From NCBI GenBank assembly GCA_959347315.1, contig OY365822.1:6249367-6313366 (forward strand): a stretch of 64,000 bases of DNA. The letters are read 5' to 3'. The translations under genes were made by a program, and so were the position numbers. Shown here piece after piece: positions 46,401 through 52,360 of the stretch (the first letter of the stretch is position 1; each line of letters begins with the position of its first letter). Under the pieces are notes generated by a model. It was not told the DNA's origin. It was given only the letters and a program-made list of their open reading frames with translations, and made no database searches. The stretch is from Bimastos eiseni (taxonomy: Eukaryota > Annelida > Clitellata > Crassiclitellata > Lumbricidae).

Positions 46401-49400
46401 ACCCATGTTTTTACTTTCACTTGTTATTGTCTATAATACTGAGCTTTTAACCTAGATAGATAATCTTGCAAAGCTTGATTGGCTATTGTAGTAAGACCAA
46501 ATGAGAGGATATTATATTTTACCAGGGGTGGCAATCCGGGGGGTCGAGGGGAACAAGTCTCCTCACACTTTACAAAGAGGGGACACGTTATGCGTTTGTC
46601 CCATTCCACATTTCGTACCCCTCTCATTAGGTGTGCCCCCACCTGTCAAACGAGATCGCCACCTCTGTATTTTACAATAATAAGGATTTTTAAATCCTGA
46701 GATATCAGTCACTTTACTCTGGAGCAGTGAGTACTTATCAAGATCTTTATCACAAGTATTATTTGTGCCTCTAGAGATAGCTATATGTATGTATTGCTGT
46801 AATATGACTATTATATTTGTTTTCCAGCATGGCTATAATTCCTTGGAATTTCAATGCTTGGATTTTTTCAAATGCACTTGTATGACTAAGAACATAAATG
46901 TTGCTGTGAAAGCTGCCAGCATTAAAGCAAGTTATTTGTACCATATCAAGTTTTATTTTGTGATATATTTTATTCAATGAGATGTGATTTCTTCTCAGAT
47001 GTGCAAGATGCTCCTAGAGTTCTTCTTGAAAGTTCCAGCAGCATGGAAAGCATAATATCGACCAGCGAGTCCGTCACTTCTCCAGTTTCTAATCTCGGAA
47101 GCAGTCCACCTATCTCTCCGCTTGCTGCTACCAAGAAATCCTATTTCAACCCGGCCGAGGTCGATAAACTTCCATCAGCAATGAAGGCAGGACTAATATC
47201 ATAAATATAAACAGTGTAAAGCGCTATATAAATGTTTTCTTACATTGCTTAATTACCTTTCAATCAAAGCCTGCTTTAAGGTTCTTAATAGACATTTACA
47301 AGACTAAGTGTGTTCTACACAGGTCAGATTGATTAGTATAGGACATCTGGCTTGAATCTGATGGCTGTGAACAGAGGAGGAACAATGAGTATTAGACTCT
47401 GGAAATTAATGAGTATTAGACTCTGGAAATTAATGAGTATTAGACTCTGGAAATTAGTCTATTTGCACCTAATTTATTAGTTTATGTGAACCTAATAAAT
47501 TAGTATCTGTTCATCTAATAAATTAGTATCTTTTCATCTGATTAATCGGTACCTGTTCACCTTATTAATTGGTATCTGTTCACCTAATTAATTGGTATCT
47601 TTTCACCTAATTAATTTGGTATCTGTTCACCTAATTATTTGGCATCTGTTCACCTAATTAATTGGTATCTAATTAATTGGTATCTGTTCACCTAATTAAT
47701 CGGTATCTGTTCACCTAATTAATTGGTAAAATATGTTCACCTAATTAATTGGCATATGTTCACCTAATTAATTGGTATCTGTTCACCTAACTAAACGGTA
47801 TATAATTAATTGGCATTTGTTCACCTAATTAATTGGTATCTGTTCACCTAATTAATCGGTATCTGTGCACCTAATTAATTGGTTACTGTGCACCAAATGA
47901 AATAATATCTAGACGCCTAATAAAACAGTATAGATCTGTGTACTTATTGCAACTCCCTTGTTGATATCTAGGGTACTTATCTTAAATATGTAACCTATCT
48001 ATCGTGGTAATTGGTACAAGAGGAGCCCTGCTTTCACTGGTGTCAATAGTGATAGCCCAAATGTCTACTTATTGCAGTTCTTACGAATAAATAACCAAAT
48101 CAATTCTTCTCTTTCTGCAGAACCTCGTATCATCCTGCAGCAAAGGTTCCTGTCTGAGTGCTTCCGGTCCAGACCTCAATCTGCAGCTTGCTCACCAGAC
48201 GCTCATCCGCAGCAAGTACAGCAGTCCAAGCACGAGCGATATGTCGGACGCCAATACGACCTACGACCCCAGGCCGAGGCCGGCGGTTGCGCCAGCCCGA
48301 GAGGATGACGACAGAGTAATCAAACAGCGCTCCGGTCCGACGAGCGCAAAGATGCGTTCCCATGGACAGGGCTACAGTACGTCTGCCAGTGACAGCGAGG
48401 ACTTCTGGGTCTGTCCCAACGGAGCAGGCGTCCTCAGAGGAAAATCCCGAACGGGTGGCACTCTGACCGGGTCGCAGAGTGCGTTCCAGCTCTGTGGGAG
48501 AACGGGTGGTAACGGAGGCCGCCGTTTGCGACCCAGAGTCCAGGTTTCTGGAAACAGGATGACCGCTACAGACCGAGGAAATTCCACCGTTGAGGGGGGT
48601 TGTTTTGGTGGCAGGGATGTAGCGATTGTTTCTGGGGAGATGTATGACTTGAACATCGCAATGGACAGCCTGACGGACTCTGGGATACAGTCGACTCCAA
48701 AACAGACGGACAGCAACAACACTGACAACAGCACGGATCACGAGGACCTGGCAATTGGTAAGCGGGGAATCGGCTTGGCACGGGAAAACAGAAATGTTGG
48801 AGGCACTTCGACCGCAGGTCCTCTACGGGCATCCGAAGTTCCGAGGAGTCTGCCCGATTTTGGTACAGTGGCGCAGAGGATTCTGGCCGATACGGAACAC
48901 TGTCGGGAAGTGGTGGAGGCTATCCAGAATGTCCCGCAAAACATCGTGCCAAGCGAAAGAACCTGGAATGTGCAGAAGCTGCACCCAACCGGTTGCGGAC
49001 GTACAAACCGAGACGCTTCCTACATGTCGAATGGGTCAGATGAAGCTGTGCATTCGCTTTCGGGCGAGATCAGAGCCCTGCCGGGTTTCACGGGTCAGGT
49101 CCCCCCTCTTGGCAATCGACACAAGCCCGATTCCTCTGACGGTTACGAATCGAAGGTTTTGTTTGGAAGGAAGCAGTCGTCGGACCCTTCTAGAAGCCAC
49201 GGCCAAGCAACGGAGAAATTTCATCAGTCAAGCAAAACGTTCGATTCGAAGTCGCATTTGAAGTTCGATAAAAATCGATCGGTTGTTCTAGAACATATCA
49301 AGCCGCCTTGCTCATCTACTGGTTTAGTTGATCGTGAAAGGAAAGGTTTCCAGCCAAGTTCAGAATTGAAAGCACAACATCATGACCCTGGTGATACCGG

Positions 49401-50280
49401 CCATACATTCGACTCGGGCAGAAAATTTCTAAGGCAGTGTGAATCAAAGGTTGCTAAACAGGATAATTTACTTCCAAATTCGACGTCCGACAGTTCATTT
49501 AAACACAAAAATATGCAACAGCAGCAGTCGCCTTTTTTGACGGGTATGCTGAGAAACATGTCGAATGTCCCATACAAACCTTCTTTTGTATTTCCCGATG
49601 CTGTGCTCAATCGCCCGTTCCCTTCTCAGGAGGATCTTGCCGCCCCATACGTCGCCAACTTCCCTCCCACCGTCCTCAAAGATGCCCTGGCAAACATTCC
49701 ACCTCCTCTTCCCGGACGATACCGTCCGCTTCTTCCGAAGCCCACAACGTGGGACGCACGGAGCTGCGACTTCAACTCCCCGCGAAGTCTACAGAAGGCA
49801 TCAGCGCTTTTCTTCCGAAACAATTCTGATTGGTCGGCTTTTTCACGGCCGAAGCAGACGACAGCAAAGGCAGGTGAGAACATTCCAAGTCACAGCGAAC
49901 TGCCACAAAACCATGGCAAGGCACATTCGAACTTGGGCTATATGCCATCGGAACTTGGCGATAGATCAGCTCTTTGCAGTCTAACTGAAGAATGTGACCT
50001 TTCAGACAATTCTTGGGTCGGAAGACCGCAGCCTGCGTCGAATAATCGTTATTTTGATTGCGGCGAGACGAATATTCAAAACGTCGAGACACCGAGTAAA
50101 AATTCAGTCGGTCGGGTACGAATGTCGTTGGAAGGGAATTTCATCGCAACCGGGGAAGACGAGGCAGTGAGAAACACGCCCTGGCAGCAGACGACTTCCG
50201 TGTCCAATCAACCGAGACAGAATGTAAAGGCGGACTTGATCGCTAATCCAAATGCTGTCCTACATGCGTCAAGATGCTAA
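15226..50280 (+). CDS. TTC28: TTC28-like TPR and CHAT-domain protein, complete (17 exons, 2,665 residues)
   Basis: Exons: 15226-15249, 25064-25327, 32297-32444, 33060-33332, 33935-36238, 36666-36806, 37668-37945, 38539-38797, 39570-39735, 40486-40828, 41644-42579, 43370-43607, 44063-44139, 44796-44913, 45744-45851, 46999-47159, 48121-50280. All are GT-AG, phases agree throughout, and the total is 7,998 nt including TAA. Architecture: N-terminal TPRs (about 28-130), a long TPR array (about 237-1120), linker, CHAT domain (about 1401-1712), conserved post-CHAT region (1713-1900) and a disordered Ser-rich tail (1947-2665). Order and local sequence match vertebrate TTC28 (about 2,480 residues) along the protein; only the tail is diverged. 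Mammalian TTC28 (TPRBK) has been reported at the mitotic midzone/midbody with Aurora B; the role here is inferred. The CHAT domain lacks the catalytic His and Cys. The 5' UTR and exact mRNA ends are undetermined. Confidence 0.93.
15952..16030 (+). mobile_element. tRNA-like SINE head, family B
   Basis: GCTCTACAGTGTAGTGGTTAG carries a box-A-like sequence and GGGGGTTCAAATCC a perfect-looking box B, followed by TACGGCAGAAA. It resembles the heads at 6256 and 24368. It is tRNA-like but has no complete cloverleaf, so I do not call it a tRNA gene. Confidence 0.6.
16138..16510 (+). repeat. Unclassified ~370-bp dispersed repeat, copy 1
   Basis: Collinear and highly similar to 46055-46428. Shared landmarks: TTGGCTTGCGTAAAGTTTGTC, ATCTTTCAACTCTTTTTCA, GACCTACAGAGCTGAAATT, GTGTCCTCCTTGACGA-like sequence, CTCTTAAGGAAATGGA and CCATGTTTTTACTTT. 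No terminal inverted repeats or coding potential were recognised. Confidence 0.75.
16735..17145 (+). mobile_element. ACGTACGC inverted-repeat element, copy 1 (3' part missing)
   Basis: Starts GGGGCCATTCACATGTTACG and shares TTTCGAATTTCGGCGATTTTG, GGGTTCGTATGGTGGGGGAG and ATGTACGTACGCAAAT with the other two copies. It carries an internal 17-bp expansion (TAAAACGCAAGTGTTGT, about 5 units, 16960-17050). The element sequence stops after AATCAATGTCTTATAG, where a telomere-like tract takes over. Confidence 0.7.
17146..17530 (+). repeat. Degenerate telomere-like (TTAGGG) tract with higher-order period
   Basis: Mixed GGGTTAGGGTTAGTG, GGTCAGGGTTAGGG and GTTAGTGAAAAGTTAGG motifs. A block of about 115-120 bases containing TGTATGGTTAGTGAAAAGTT recurs three times (near 17180, 17295 and 17417). 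It begins where the ACGTACGC element copy breaks off. Related tracts lie at 40870-41038 and 41365-41510. Confidence 0.75.
20725..20885 (+). repeat. (TG)n compound microsatellite
   Basis: Runs of TG broken by TATGGG and TTGCATGGG. The apparent Cys/Val-rich frames through it are artefacts. Confidence 0.9.
22801..22905 (+). repeat. (GA)n/(GACA)n microsatellite
   Basis: GAGA followed by repeated GACA and GACAGACAGA units, preceded from 22337 by a long purine-rich stretch of GAGAGAGGGAGGG type. Confidence 0.9.
24368..24600 (+). mobile_element. SINE family B, fullest copy
   Basis: Head TAGTGCTTAGAATGCCGGAC with box B GGGTTCAAATCTC, then a body ending GTATGCCGAGGTTAAGAAATTG and GACACTTCGTACAGG. 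The body recurs at 33755-33850 (+) and in part at 6620-6722 (+) and 26690-26850 (-), with a further head at 27296-27362 (-). Confidence 0.65.
25064..25327 (+). CDS. TTC28: TTC28 exon 2 (residues 9-96)
   Basis: Acceptor TTTATAG, donor AAG|GTGAGA. It encodes the first TPRs, including [17 protein letters not shown] and [12 protein letters not shown], clearly matching the CHDGDFHTAIVLYNEAL and [12 protein letters not shown] stretches of human TTC28. The NRSAA pattern also occurs in chaperone-type TPRs. Confidence 0.95.
25416..25655 (+). repeat. (ATCC)n microsatellite
   Basis: Imperfect CCATCCATCC repeats with CCTCC interruptions starting about 90 bases after TTC28 exon 2. Confidence 0.9.
26838..27294 (-). 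mobile_element. ACGTACGC inverted-repeat element, copy 2
   Basis: The reverse complement matches the copies at 16735 and 59497: GGGCCGTCCACATATTACGTA at one end, GGGTTCGTATGGTGGGGTCC and ATGTACGTACGCAAAT inside, and CATGCGTACGTACAGTTGAG-like sequence near the other end. No transposase is encoded. Confidence 0.7.
27568..27855 (+). repeat. 18-bp minisatellite, 16 units
   Basis: Unit CTGACTGTCTCTGTCCCT repeated 16 times with a single visible variant (TTTGTC). As 18 is a multiple of 3, several frames stay open on both strands as hexapeptide repeats. There is no start context, splice context or homology to suggest these are translated. Confidence 0.95.
27958..28075 (+). repeat. Dispersed repeat tail (shared with 45290-45370)
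   Basis: GCCAGCGCTCGTGAATAAGC TGGTGCC, then GTGGCGCTTTAGAAATTTGG and GATTACGATTACGA, closely match 45290-45370. It resembles the 3' end of a retroposon ending in a short tandem tail. The GTGAATAAGCTGCCAGCGCT segment is duplicated locally. Confidence 0.6.
28508..28745 (+). repeat. Degenerate ~27-bp tandem repeat with X-box-like cores
   Basis: About nine units centred on GGTAACCATGACAACTG with variable spacers (GGATACTT-like). Cores such as GTAACCATGACAAC differ by one base from the RFX X-box pattern GTNRCC-N-RGYAAC. It ends about 100 bases before the N gap. Confidence 0.7.
28852..29051. other. Assembly gap (200 N)
   Basis: Exactly 200 unresolved bases inside TTC28 intron 2. The round number suggests a placeholder of unknown true length. 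Confidence 0.99.
29757..30080 (+). repeat. 16-bp TCATTCACTCATTCTC array
   Basis: Nested ATTC/ACTC tetranucleotide repeats with a higher-order 16-bp period. Open frames read Ser/His/Leu-rich peptides and are artefacts. Confidence 0.92.
30818..31012 (+). repeat. 15-bp AGCCACATCATTGTT array
   Basis: About 12-13 units with point changes. Three frames remain open because the period is a multiple of 3; no evidence of coding. Confidence 0.92.
32297..32444 (+). CDS. TTC28: TTC28 exon 3 (residues 97-145)
   Basis: Encodes [20 protein letters not shown] and GLGFDPQN, matching the [14 protein letters not shown] region of TTC28. Acceptor GTGTTCCAG; it ends in phase 1 at G|GTCAGT. Confidence 0.94.
33060..33332 (+). 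CDS. TTC28: TTC28 exon 4 (residues 146-236)
   Basis: Encodes [37 protein letters not shown] and [12 protein letters not shown], matching the linker and first repeat of the main TPR array. Acceptor TTTTAATGCAG, donor G|GTCAGT. Confidence 0.95.
33935..36238 (+). CDS. TTC28: TTC28 exon 5 (residues 237-1004), main TPR array
   Basis: A 2,304-base exon without interruption, GC-rich against AT-rich introns, encoding about 18 TPR units of roughly 40 residues (patterns such as [16 protein letters not shown] and [15 protein letters not shown]). These repeats resemble the GPSM2/LGN-type TPR array of TTC28 and serve as a protein-interaction solenoid. The donor TGCCAGT|GTGAGT leaves a T, so the junction codon is TGC (Cys) where vertebrate TTC28 has Gly (CQGRAYGNLG). 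Confidence 0.96.
36666..36806 (+). CDS. TTC28: TTC28 exon 6 (residues 1005-1051)
   Basis: Encodes [20 protein letters not shown] and [11 protein letters not shown], one further TPR. The acceptor TTCTAAAAG is purine-rich. The donor G|GTGAGT is followed 73 bases later by a hAT MITE and a long microsatellite. Confidence 0.9.
36880..37025 (+). mobile_element. hAT-type MITE (CAGNGGCGGCGATC family), copy 2
   Basis: Begins CATGGGCGGCAATCCCGG and ends CAAACGAGATCGCCCTCTG, with the family's internal GAGGGGACTCATTATACGTTT. Flanks TGCATCTG and TGTCTCTG agree at 6 of 8 positions. The right flank runs straight into a GTCTCTGTCTGT microsatellite. Confidence 0.7.
37021..37400 (+). repeat. 12-bp GTCTCTGTCTGT microsatellite
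   Basis: About 30 units with a few TTTGTG variants, directly abutting the right end of the hAT MITE in TTC28 intron 6. Cys/Val/Ser frames through it are artefacts. Confidence 0.93.
37668..37945 (+). CDS. TTC28: TTC28 exon 7 (residues 1052-1144)
   Basis: Encodes [35 protein letters not shown] and [13 protein letters not shown], the end of the TPR solenoid. It matches [18 protein letters not shown] of human TTC28. Donor CAG|GTATTG. Confidence 0.95.
38012..38480 (+). repeat. TGATGATAATTC-type repeat in TTC28 intron 7
   Basis: Irregular GATGATAATTCTGAT units that fill most of the intron between exons 7 and 8. Reading frames give Asp/Asn/Ile-rich peptides without support. Confidence 0.8.
38539..38797 (+). 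CDS. TTC28: TTC28 exon 8 (residues 1145-1230)
   Basis: Encodes [32 protein letters not shown] and [18 protein letters not shown], the conserved segment linking the TPR array to the CHAT region. Acceptor GTTTTCAG, donor G|GTATGT. Confidence 0.95.
38922..39126 (+). mobile_element. tRNA-derived SINE, family A, copy 3
   Basis: Starts GTGGCACGCTGGCCGTTTGG, retains GTGTAGAGACCTTGAAAAAG and GCGCAATTGCTCTGGATTAC, and ends in the TATCAAATTTCAG tail. That tail is also the start of the direct repeat flanking exon 9. Confidence 0.75.
39115..39324 (+). repeat. Direct repeat, copy 1 (TTC28 intron 8)
   Basis: TATCAAATTTCAGTTGTATTG, GCAGCAACTTACAGGTTCATG, GTTTACTAGGCCTAACTTCG and CCAAACTATGGGCCGCAACC are shared almost base for base with 40125-40323. 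It ends in a hAT-like CAGTGTTGCCCAAACTATGG segment. The two copies flank exon 9. Confidence 0.88.
39570..39735 (+). CDS. TTC28: TTC28 exon 9 (residues 1231-1285)
   Basis: Encodes [10 protein letters not shown] and [15 protein letters not shown], with a Ser/Val-rich middle; human TTC28 has GIVKFHEHYLG and REALGVESHYS here. Near-identical ~200-bp direct repeats lie in the introns on both sides (39115-39324, 40125-40323). Confidence 0.92.
40125..40323 (+). repeat. Direct repeat, copy 2 (TTC28 intron 9)
   Basis: Near-identical to 39115-39324, in the same orientation and about 1.0 kb away. It is preceded by a TA microsatellite (40080-40113) instead of a complete SINE, and carries only the last bases of the SINE A tail. 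Confidence 0.88.
40486..40828 (+). CDS. TTC28: TTC28 exon 10 (residues 1286-1400)
   Basis: Encodes [13 protein letters not shown] and [17 protein letters not shown], matching GFLRMVRRNNLFN and LRALYDLLIAPMEGGL of human TTC28. The acceptor CCAG follows a (TA)n microsatellite with no pyrimidine tract. The donor is AAG|GTGATG. Confidence 0.9.
40870..41510 (+). repeat. Telomere-like tract interrupted by a hAT element
   Basis: GGGTTAGTGTTAGGG, GGGTTAGGGTTAGGG and, after the element, GGTTAGAGTTTTGGTTAGGG units. The parts on either side of the 41039-41364 insertion look like one original tract. Confidence 0.7.
41039..41364 (+). mobile_element. Non-autonomous hAT element inside a TTAGGG-like tract
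   Basis: A 326-bp element with termini CAGCGATTCCCAACC and GATTGAGAACCACTG (inverted CAGTGGTTCTCAATC). It is flanked on both sides by GGTTAGGG (41031-41038, 41365-41372), an 8-bp match expected for hAT, though the surrounding tract is itself TTAGGG-like. AT-rich inside, with no transposase. It lies in TTC28 intron 10. Confidence 0.75.
41644..42579 (+). CDS. TTC28: TTC28 exon 11 (residues 1401-1712), CHAT domain
   Basis: A caspase-like CHAT fold: [49 protein letters not shown] and [20 protein letters not shown] are all recognisable. Active CHAT peptidases have HFATHG-like and LSAC-like motifs. Here the His position is Asn1526 (HFATN) and the Cys position is Ser1588 (LNSS), so a pseudo-peptidase is predicted. 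Human TTC28 also lacks the Cys (LGSS) but keeps the His. Confidence 0.95.
42895..42990 (-). mobile_element. SINE/LINE 3'-end fragment (ATATAGCGC type)
   Basis: ATTCATTCATTCTC followed by GATGATTTATATAGCGTCCC and ACTATTCAGAAAGC. The same signature recurs at 9240, 16628, 55462 and 55931, and in reverse (GCGCTATATAAATG) at 19766, 47220 and 56497. Confidence 0.5.
43108..43260 (-). mobile_element. tRNA-derived SINE, family A, copy 4
   Basis: Reverse complement of the family: GTGTGACCGATTGGTTAGAG and CAATTGCGCCACTGAGGCGTG are recognisable, with the AGGGACCTTGAGCAT body between them. Located in TTC28 intron 11. Confidence 0.7.
43370..43607 (+). CDS. TTC28: TTC28 exon 12 (residues 1713-1791)
   Basis: Encodes [32 protein letters not shown] and [20 protein letters not shown], nearly the same as human TTC28 in this region. 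Acceptor ACATTGTAG, donor G|GTAGGT. Confidence 0.96.
43700..43840 (+). repeat. GTCT/GTGT microsatellite in TTC28 intron 12
   Basis: Irregular CTGTCTGTCTGTGTGTTTGTG repeats followed by pyrimidine-rich sequence to about 44040 that leads into the exon 13 acceptor. Confidence 0.85.
44063..44139 (+). CDS. TTC28: TTC28 exon 13 (residues 1792-1817)
   Basis: A short 77-base exon coding [20 protein letters not shown] and RILTSL, acceptor TTTTGTGTAG, donor CTC|GTAAGC. Supported by phase on both sides and by position relative to human TTC28; sequence similarity is modest. Confidence 0.8.
44796..44913 (+). CDS. TTC28: TTC28 exon 14 (residues 1818-1856)
   Basis: Encodes [18 protein letters not shown] and [17 protein letters not shown], matching VQLWRLPGCHEFLAALGF of human TTC28. 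Acceptor TTCATTCCAG, donor G|GTTTGT. Confidence 0.9.
45439..45577 (-). mobile_element. tRNA-derived SINE, family A, copy 5
   Basis: The reverse complement starts GTGCGGCACGGTGGCTGATC and contains GGTTAGAGCGGTCGGCCCG and GGGGGTTCGACCCTCGTCTG, the best-preserved A and B boxes of the family in this window. It lies in TTC28 intron 14, immediately after a retroposon-like tail at 45290-45370. Confidence 0.8.
45744..45851 (+). CDS. TTC28: TTC28 exon 15 (residues 1857-1892)
   Basis: Encodes [18 protein letters not shown] and [16 protein letters not shown], matching GFDLCEVGQEEVILKTGK and RRTVHFALQSLLSLF. Acceptor ACATTGTAG, donor G|GTAAGC. Confidence 0.94.
46055..46428 (+). repeat. Unclassified ~370-bp dispersed repeat, copy 2
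   Basis: Collinear with 16138-16510. It lies in TTC28 intron 15 about 100 bases before the hAT MITE at 46523. Confidence 0.75.
46523..46667 (+). mobile_element. hAT-type MITE (CAGNGGCGGCGATC family), copy 3, perfect target duplication
   Basis: 145 bp from CAGGGGTGGCAATCC to GATCGCCACCTCTG, flanked by an exact 8-bp duplication TATTTTAC (46515-46522 and 46668-46675). This fixes the ends of the family and supports the hAT assignment. No coding sequence. Confidence 0.93.
46999..47159 (+). CDS. TTC28: TTC28 exon 16 (residues 1893-1946)
   Basis: Encodes [19 protein letters not shown] then Ser/Pro-rich sequence to YFNPAE; human TTC28 has LSLDSSSSLESLASAQSV here. The acceptor CTTCTCAG is good. The donor GAG|GTCGAT is poor and was chosen because it is the only GT before a stop that keeps frame with exon 17. 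Confidence 0.75.
47392..47885 (+). repeat. 24-bp and 23-bp AT-rich arrays in TTC28 intron 16
   Basis: Three copies of TTAGACTCTGGAAATTAATGAG (to 47456) are followed by about 17 decayed units of TTCACCTAATTAATTGGTATC. Units are contiguous, with no unique spacers between them. Confidence 0.88.
48121..50280 (+). CDS. TTC28: TTC28 exon 17 (residues 1947-2665), disordered C-terminal tail
   Basis: Acceptor CTCTTTCTGCAG, then 719 codons to TAA. The protein is rich in Ser, Asn, Gly, Arg and Pro with no folded domain visible. Proline patches ([27 protein letters not shown]) could be SH3/WW ligands. It ends ASRC, close to the SSKC end I recall for human TTC28. One long exon uninterrupted for 2.1 kb. 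Confidence 0.92.
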   Translation, partial: NLVSSCSKGSCLSASGPDLNLQLAHQTLIRSKYSSPSTSDMSDANTTYDPRPRPAVAPAREDDDRVIKQRSGPTSAKMRSHGQGYSTSASDSEDFWVCPNGAGVLRGKSRTGGTLTGSQSAFQLCGRTGGNGGRRLRPRVQVSGNRMTATDRGNSTVEGGCFGGRDVAIVSGEMYDLNIAMDSLTDSGIQSTPKQTDSNNTDNSTDHEDLAIGKRGIGLARENRNVGGTSTAGPLRASEVPRSLPDFGTVAQRILADTEHCREVVEAIQNVPQNIVPSERTWNVQKLHPTGCGRTNRDASYMSNGSDEAVHSLSGEIRALPGFTGQVPPLGNRHKPDSSDGYESKVLFGRKQSSDPSRSHGQATEKFHQSSKTFDSKSHLKFDKNRSVVLEHIKPPCSSTGLVDRERKGFQPSSELKAQHHDPGDTGHTFDSGRKFLRQCESKVAKQDNLLPNSTSDSSFKHKNMQQQQSPFLTGMLRNMSNVPYKPSFVFPDAVLNRPFPSQEDLAAPYVANFPPTVLKDALANIPPPLPGRYRPLLPKPTTWDARSCDFNSPRSLQKASALFFRNNSDWSAFSRPKQTTAKAGENIPSHSELPQNHGKAHSNLGYMPSELGDRSALCSLTEECDLSDNSWVGRPQPASNNRYFDCGETNIQNVETPSKNSVGRVRMSLEGNFIATGEDEAVRNTPWQQTTSVSNQPRQNVKADLIANPNAVLHASRC

Positions 50281-52360
50281 CGACTGATATGCAAATCAAA
50301 TCACTTGTAGTAGAAGCTTTGTGATATGAAGTCTAGGCACTGTAGGCAGGCAGCCATTGAATAATAATACCGGTCGTCGGCTGTTGAATTTTGATGTAGA
50401 TCAGTGGCCTTTGCAGGGCTGTTCCGAGCTATTATTGCGCCCTGTGCCTAGCATCAATCTTGTGCCCCCACATTTTGAAAATAGTGCATTTTATGGAGTA
50501 ATAAGTTATTCCATTATGAAATTTACGCCTTTTCCAAATATGCGCCCTGGGCCACGGCCCCGCTGGCCACCCTCGGTACGGCCCTGGGTCTTTGCTCTTC
50601 TTTATATGTACTAACTTAGTGTTGTGCTTTCTGTATGAATAATACACAGAAGTGCCCTATGCGTTTGTAACAAGGTCCACAAATTAAGTTTAGCTTTTAA
50701 GGATGACACATGTGGTCTTTTTCTAAGGCAGTTCCTAAGATGATTCCCGAGCACAAAGTTCATGGTCTATCTCTACCTATTTATATATATAAATAGGTAG
50801 AGATAAACCTATTTATATATATAAATAGCCTAATACAATACATACATATATTAAAATATTAAAATGAAAGACCAGCTCACAATAAGTTGTACATATATAG
50901 TTAAGGCACTAGTTAAGATTAGCTTCTATCTATCTTTACTTACCTGATATGTCAATTTTATTAATATTGGTACCCATTGTCAGTTTATAAATTCTACAAA
51001 ATAGGGGCCTCTGGTTAGCAGGGTGTATGACCCCTTTAGGTTCCTCTGTGCAACCAGAATATTCATTTATGAAAACTTGTTTGTCATTTTCTCATGTGTT
51101 TTTGGTTATTAAATAAAATTTAATTGAAAGTCACATATTAATATATATATATATATATGTATTGAAAGGTAGACCAGGTAACAATGTTATATATAGGATA
51201 TTTGTTGAAATGAAAGACCAGGTAGCAATAAGTTATTTATTTATTTGAAATATATTTCCCCAAGCATTGTGCACTGTGTGACAACAATGCTACAGTTGAG
51301 GCTATGTCAATATGTTATATCAATGTTGTAACATAGGGACTTTCTAAGGAAAAAAGATTAGAAGTTGCACGTTTTTATACAAATACCAGTACATACTACA
51401 TTTGTATGTACCAGTAAGCTAACAGTTAACTGTAACAATGCTGTTTAAATGTTTTGTCTGGAGTTTTGGAGGATAGCTGCCACCTTTGAAAACCATGGAG
51501 TGCACAAAGCTCTGAATTATGATCCATGTGATTTCAGATTTAATTTACGTTATCACCTGTGATTGAAAGTGTGATTGAAAGTTTACATCTTGACATCTGT
51601 GATTAAATGATTGCACTACACTTGTAGCACAAGATAATTGAAGGCAATGTAGTGCTCACATTTTTGTGAACGAAGTTAGAATTGGACCCAACTTACAATG
51701 TGATTGAAGAATAATGCTTTCATCTAGTGATTGAAGTTACATTGTATTACCTTTTTGATTGAAGGTTGAATCTGACTTATATTGCCAATACTATGTGATT
51801 GAAGATGACATTCACTTTATTTCTGGACTGAGGTTATGTTACATGCCGATTTCTACTCTAAGTTTCATTCTGTAATTATAATAAAAAACGGAGTCTTACT
51901 ATGCCGCTGCCTTCAGAGGCTATTTCAGGCATCCATAACAACACTAACTTTTTTTATGATAATAATAATAAAAATAATAATAATGGCCATAGTGCACTAG
52001 TGGCACAATTTCGGTGGTGGTCTGCAAACTAGCTACTATGATTATTATTTACTTCTTTCCCAGGGACTTAACTATTAGGGTGTTGAATCATAGTCTTACC
52101 ATATAGTCTGTAGTCCATTCTCTTAAATAATTATATTTTTAGTCTGTAGTCCATTCTCTTAAATAATTATATTTATAGTCTGTAGTTCATTCTCTTAAAT
52201 AATTATATTCTCTTAATTAAGTAGTTGCAGTCATCTTAGTTAGTTGATAATATATTTGGTAACCCTAACAGATGGATTATATCCCTTCTGGGTCTCTCGT
52301 TTGTCGACATCTTTTGTCAGAATTTAATTGCCACCTACAGATCTGTGGCAATAAAAATTG
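50281..52360 (+). other. TTC28: TTC28 3' flank / probable 3' UTR
   Basis: No coding sequence. Candidate AATAAA polyadenylation signals occur at 51112-51117 and 51880-51885, with another near 52350; which is used cannot be told. It contains a perfect 36-bp palindrome (50769-50804), repeated GTGATTGAAG motifs (51550-51790) and a ~36-bp AGTCTGTAGTCCATTCTC repeat (52096-52205). Confidence 0.5.
50769..50804. repeat. Perfect 36-bp palindrome
   Basis: ATCTCTACCTATTTATAT is followed directly by its reverse complement, and the ACCTATTTATATATATAAAT core is repeated just downstream. It could form a hairpin in the TTC28 3' UTR RNA. Confidence 0.9.

Noticed and set aside
47466..47885. CRISPR-like array
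   Set aside because: Contiguous decayed 23-bp units without unique spacers, in an animal intron; a minisatellite.
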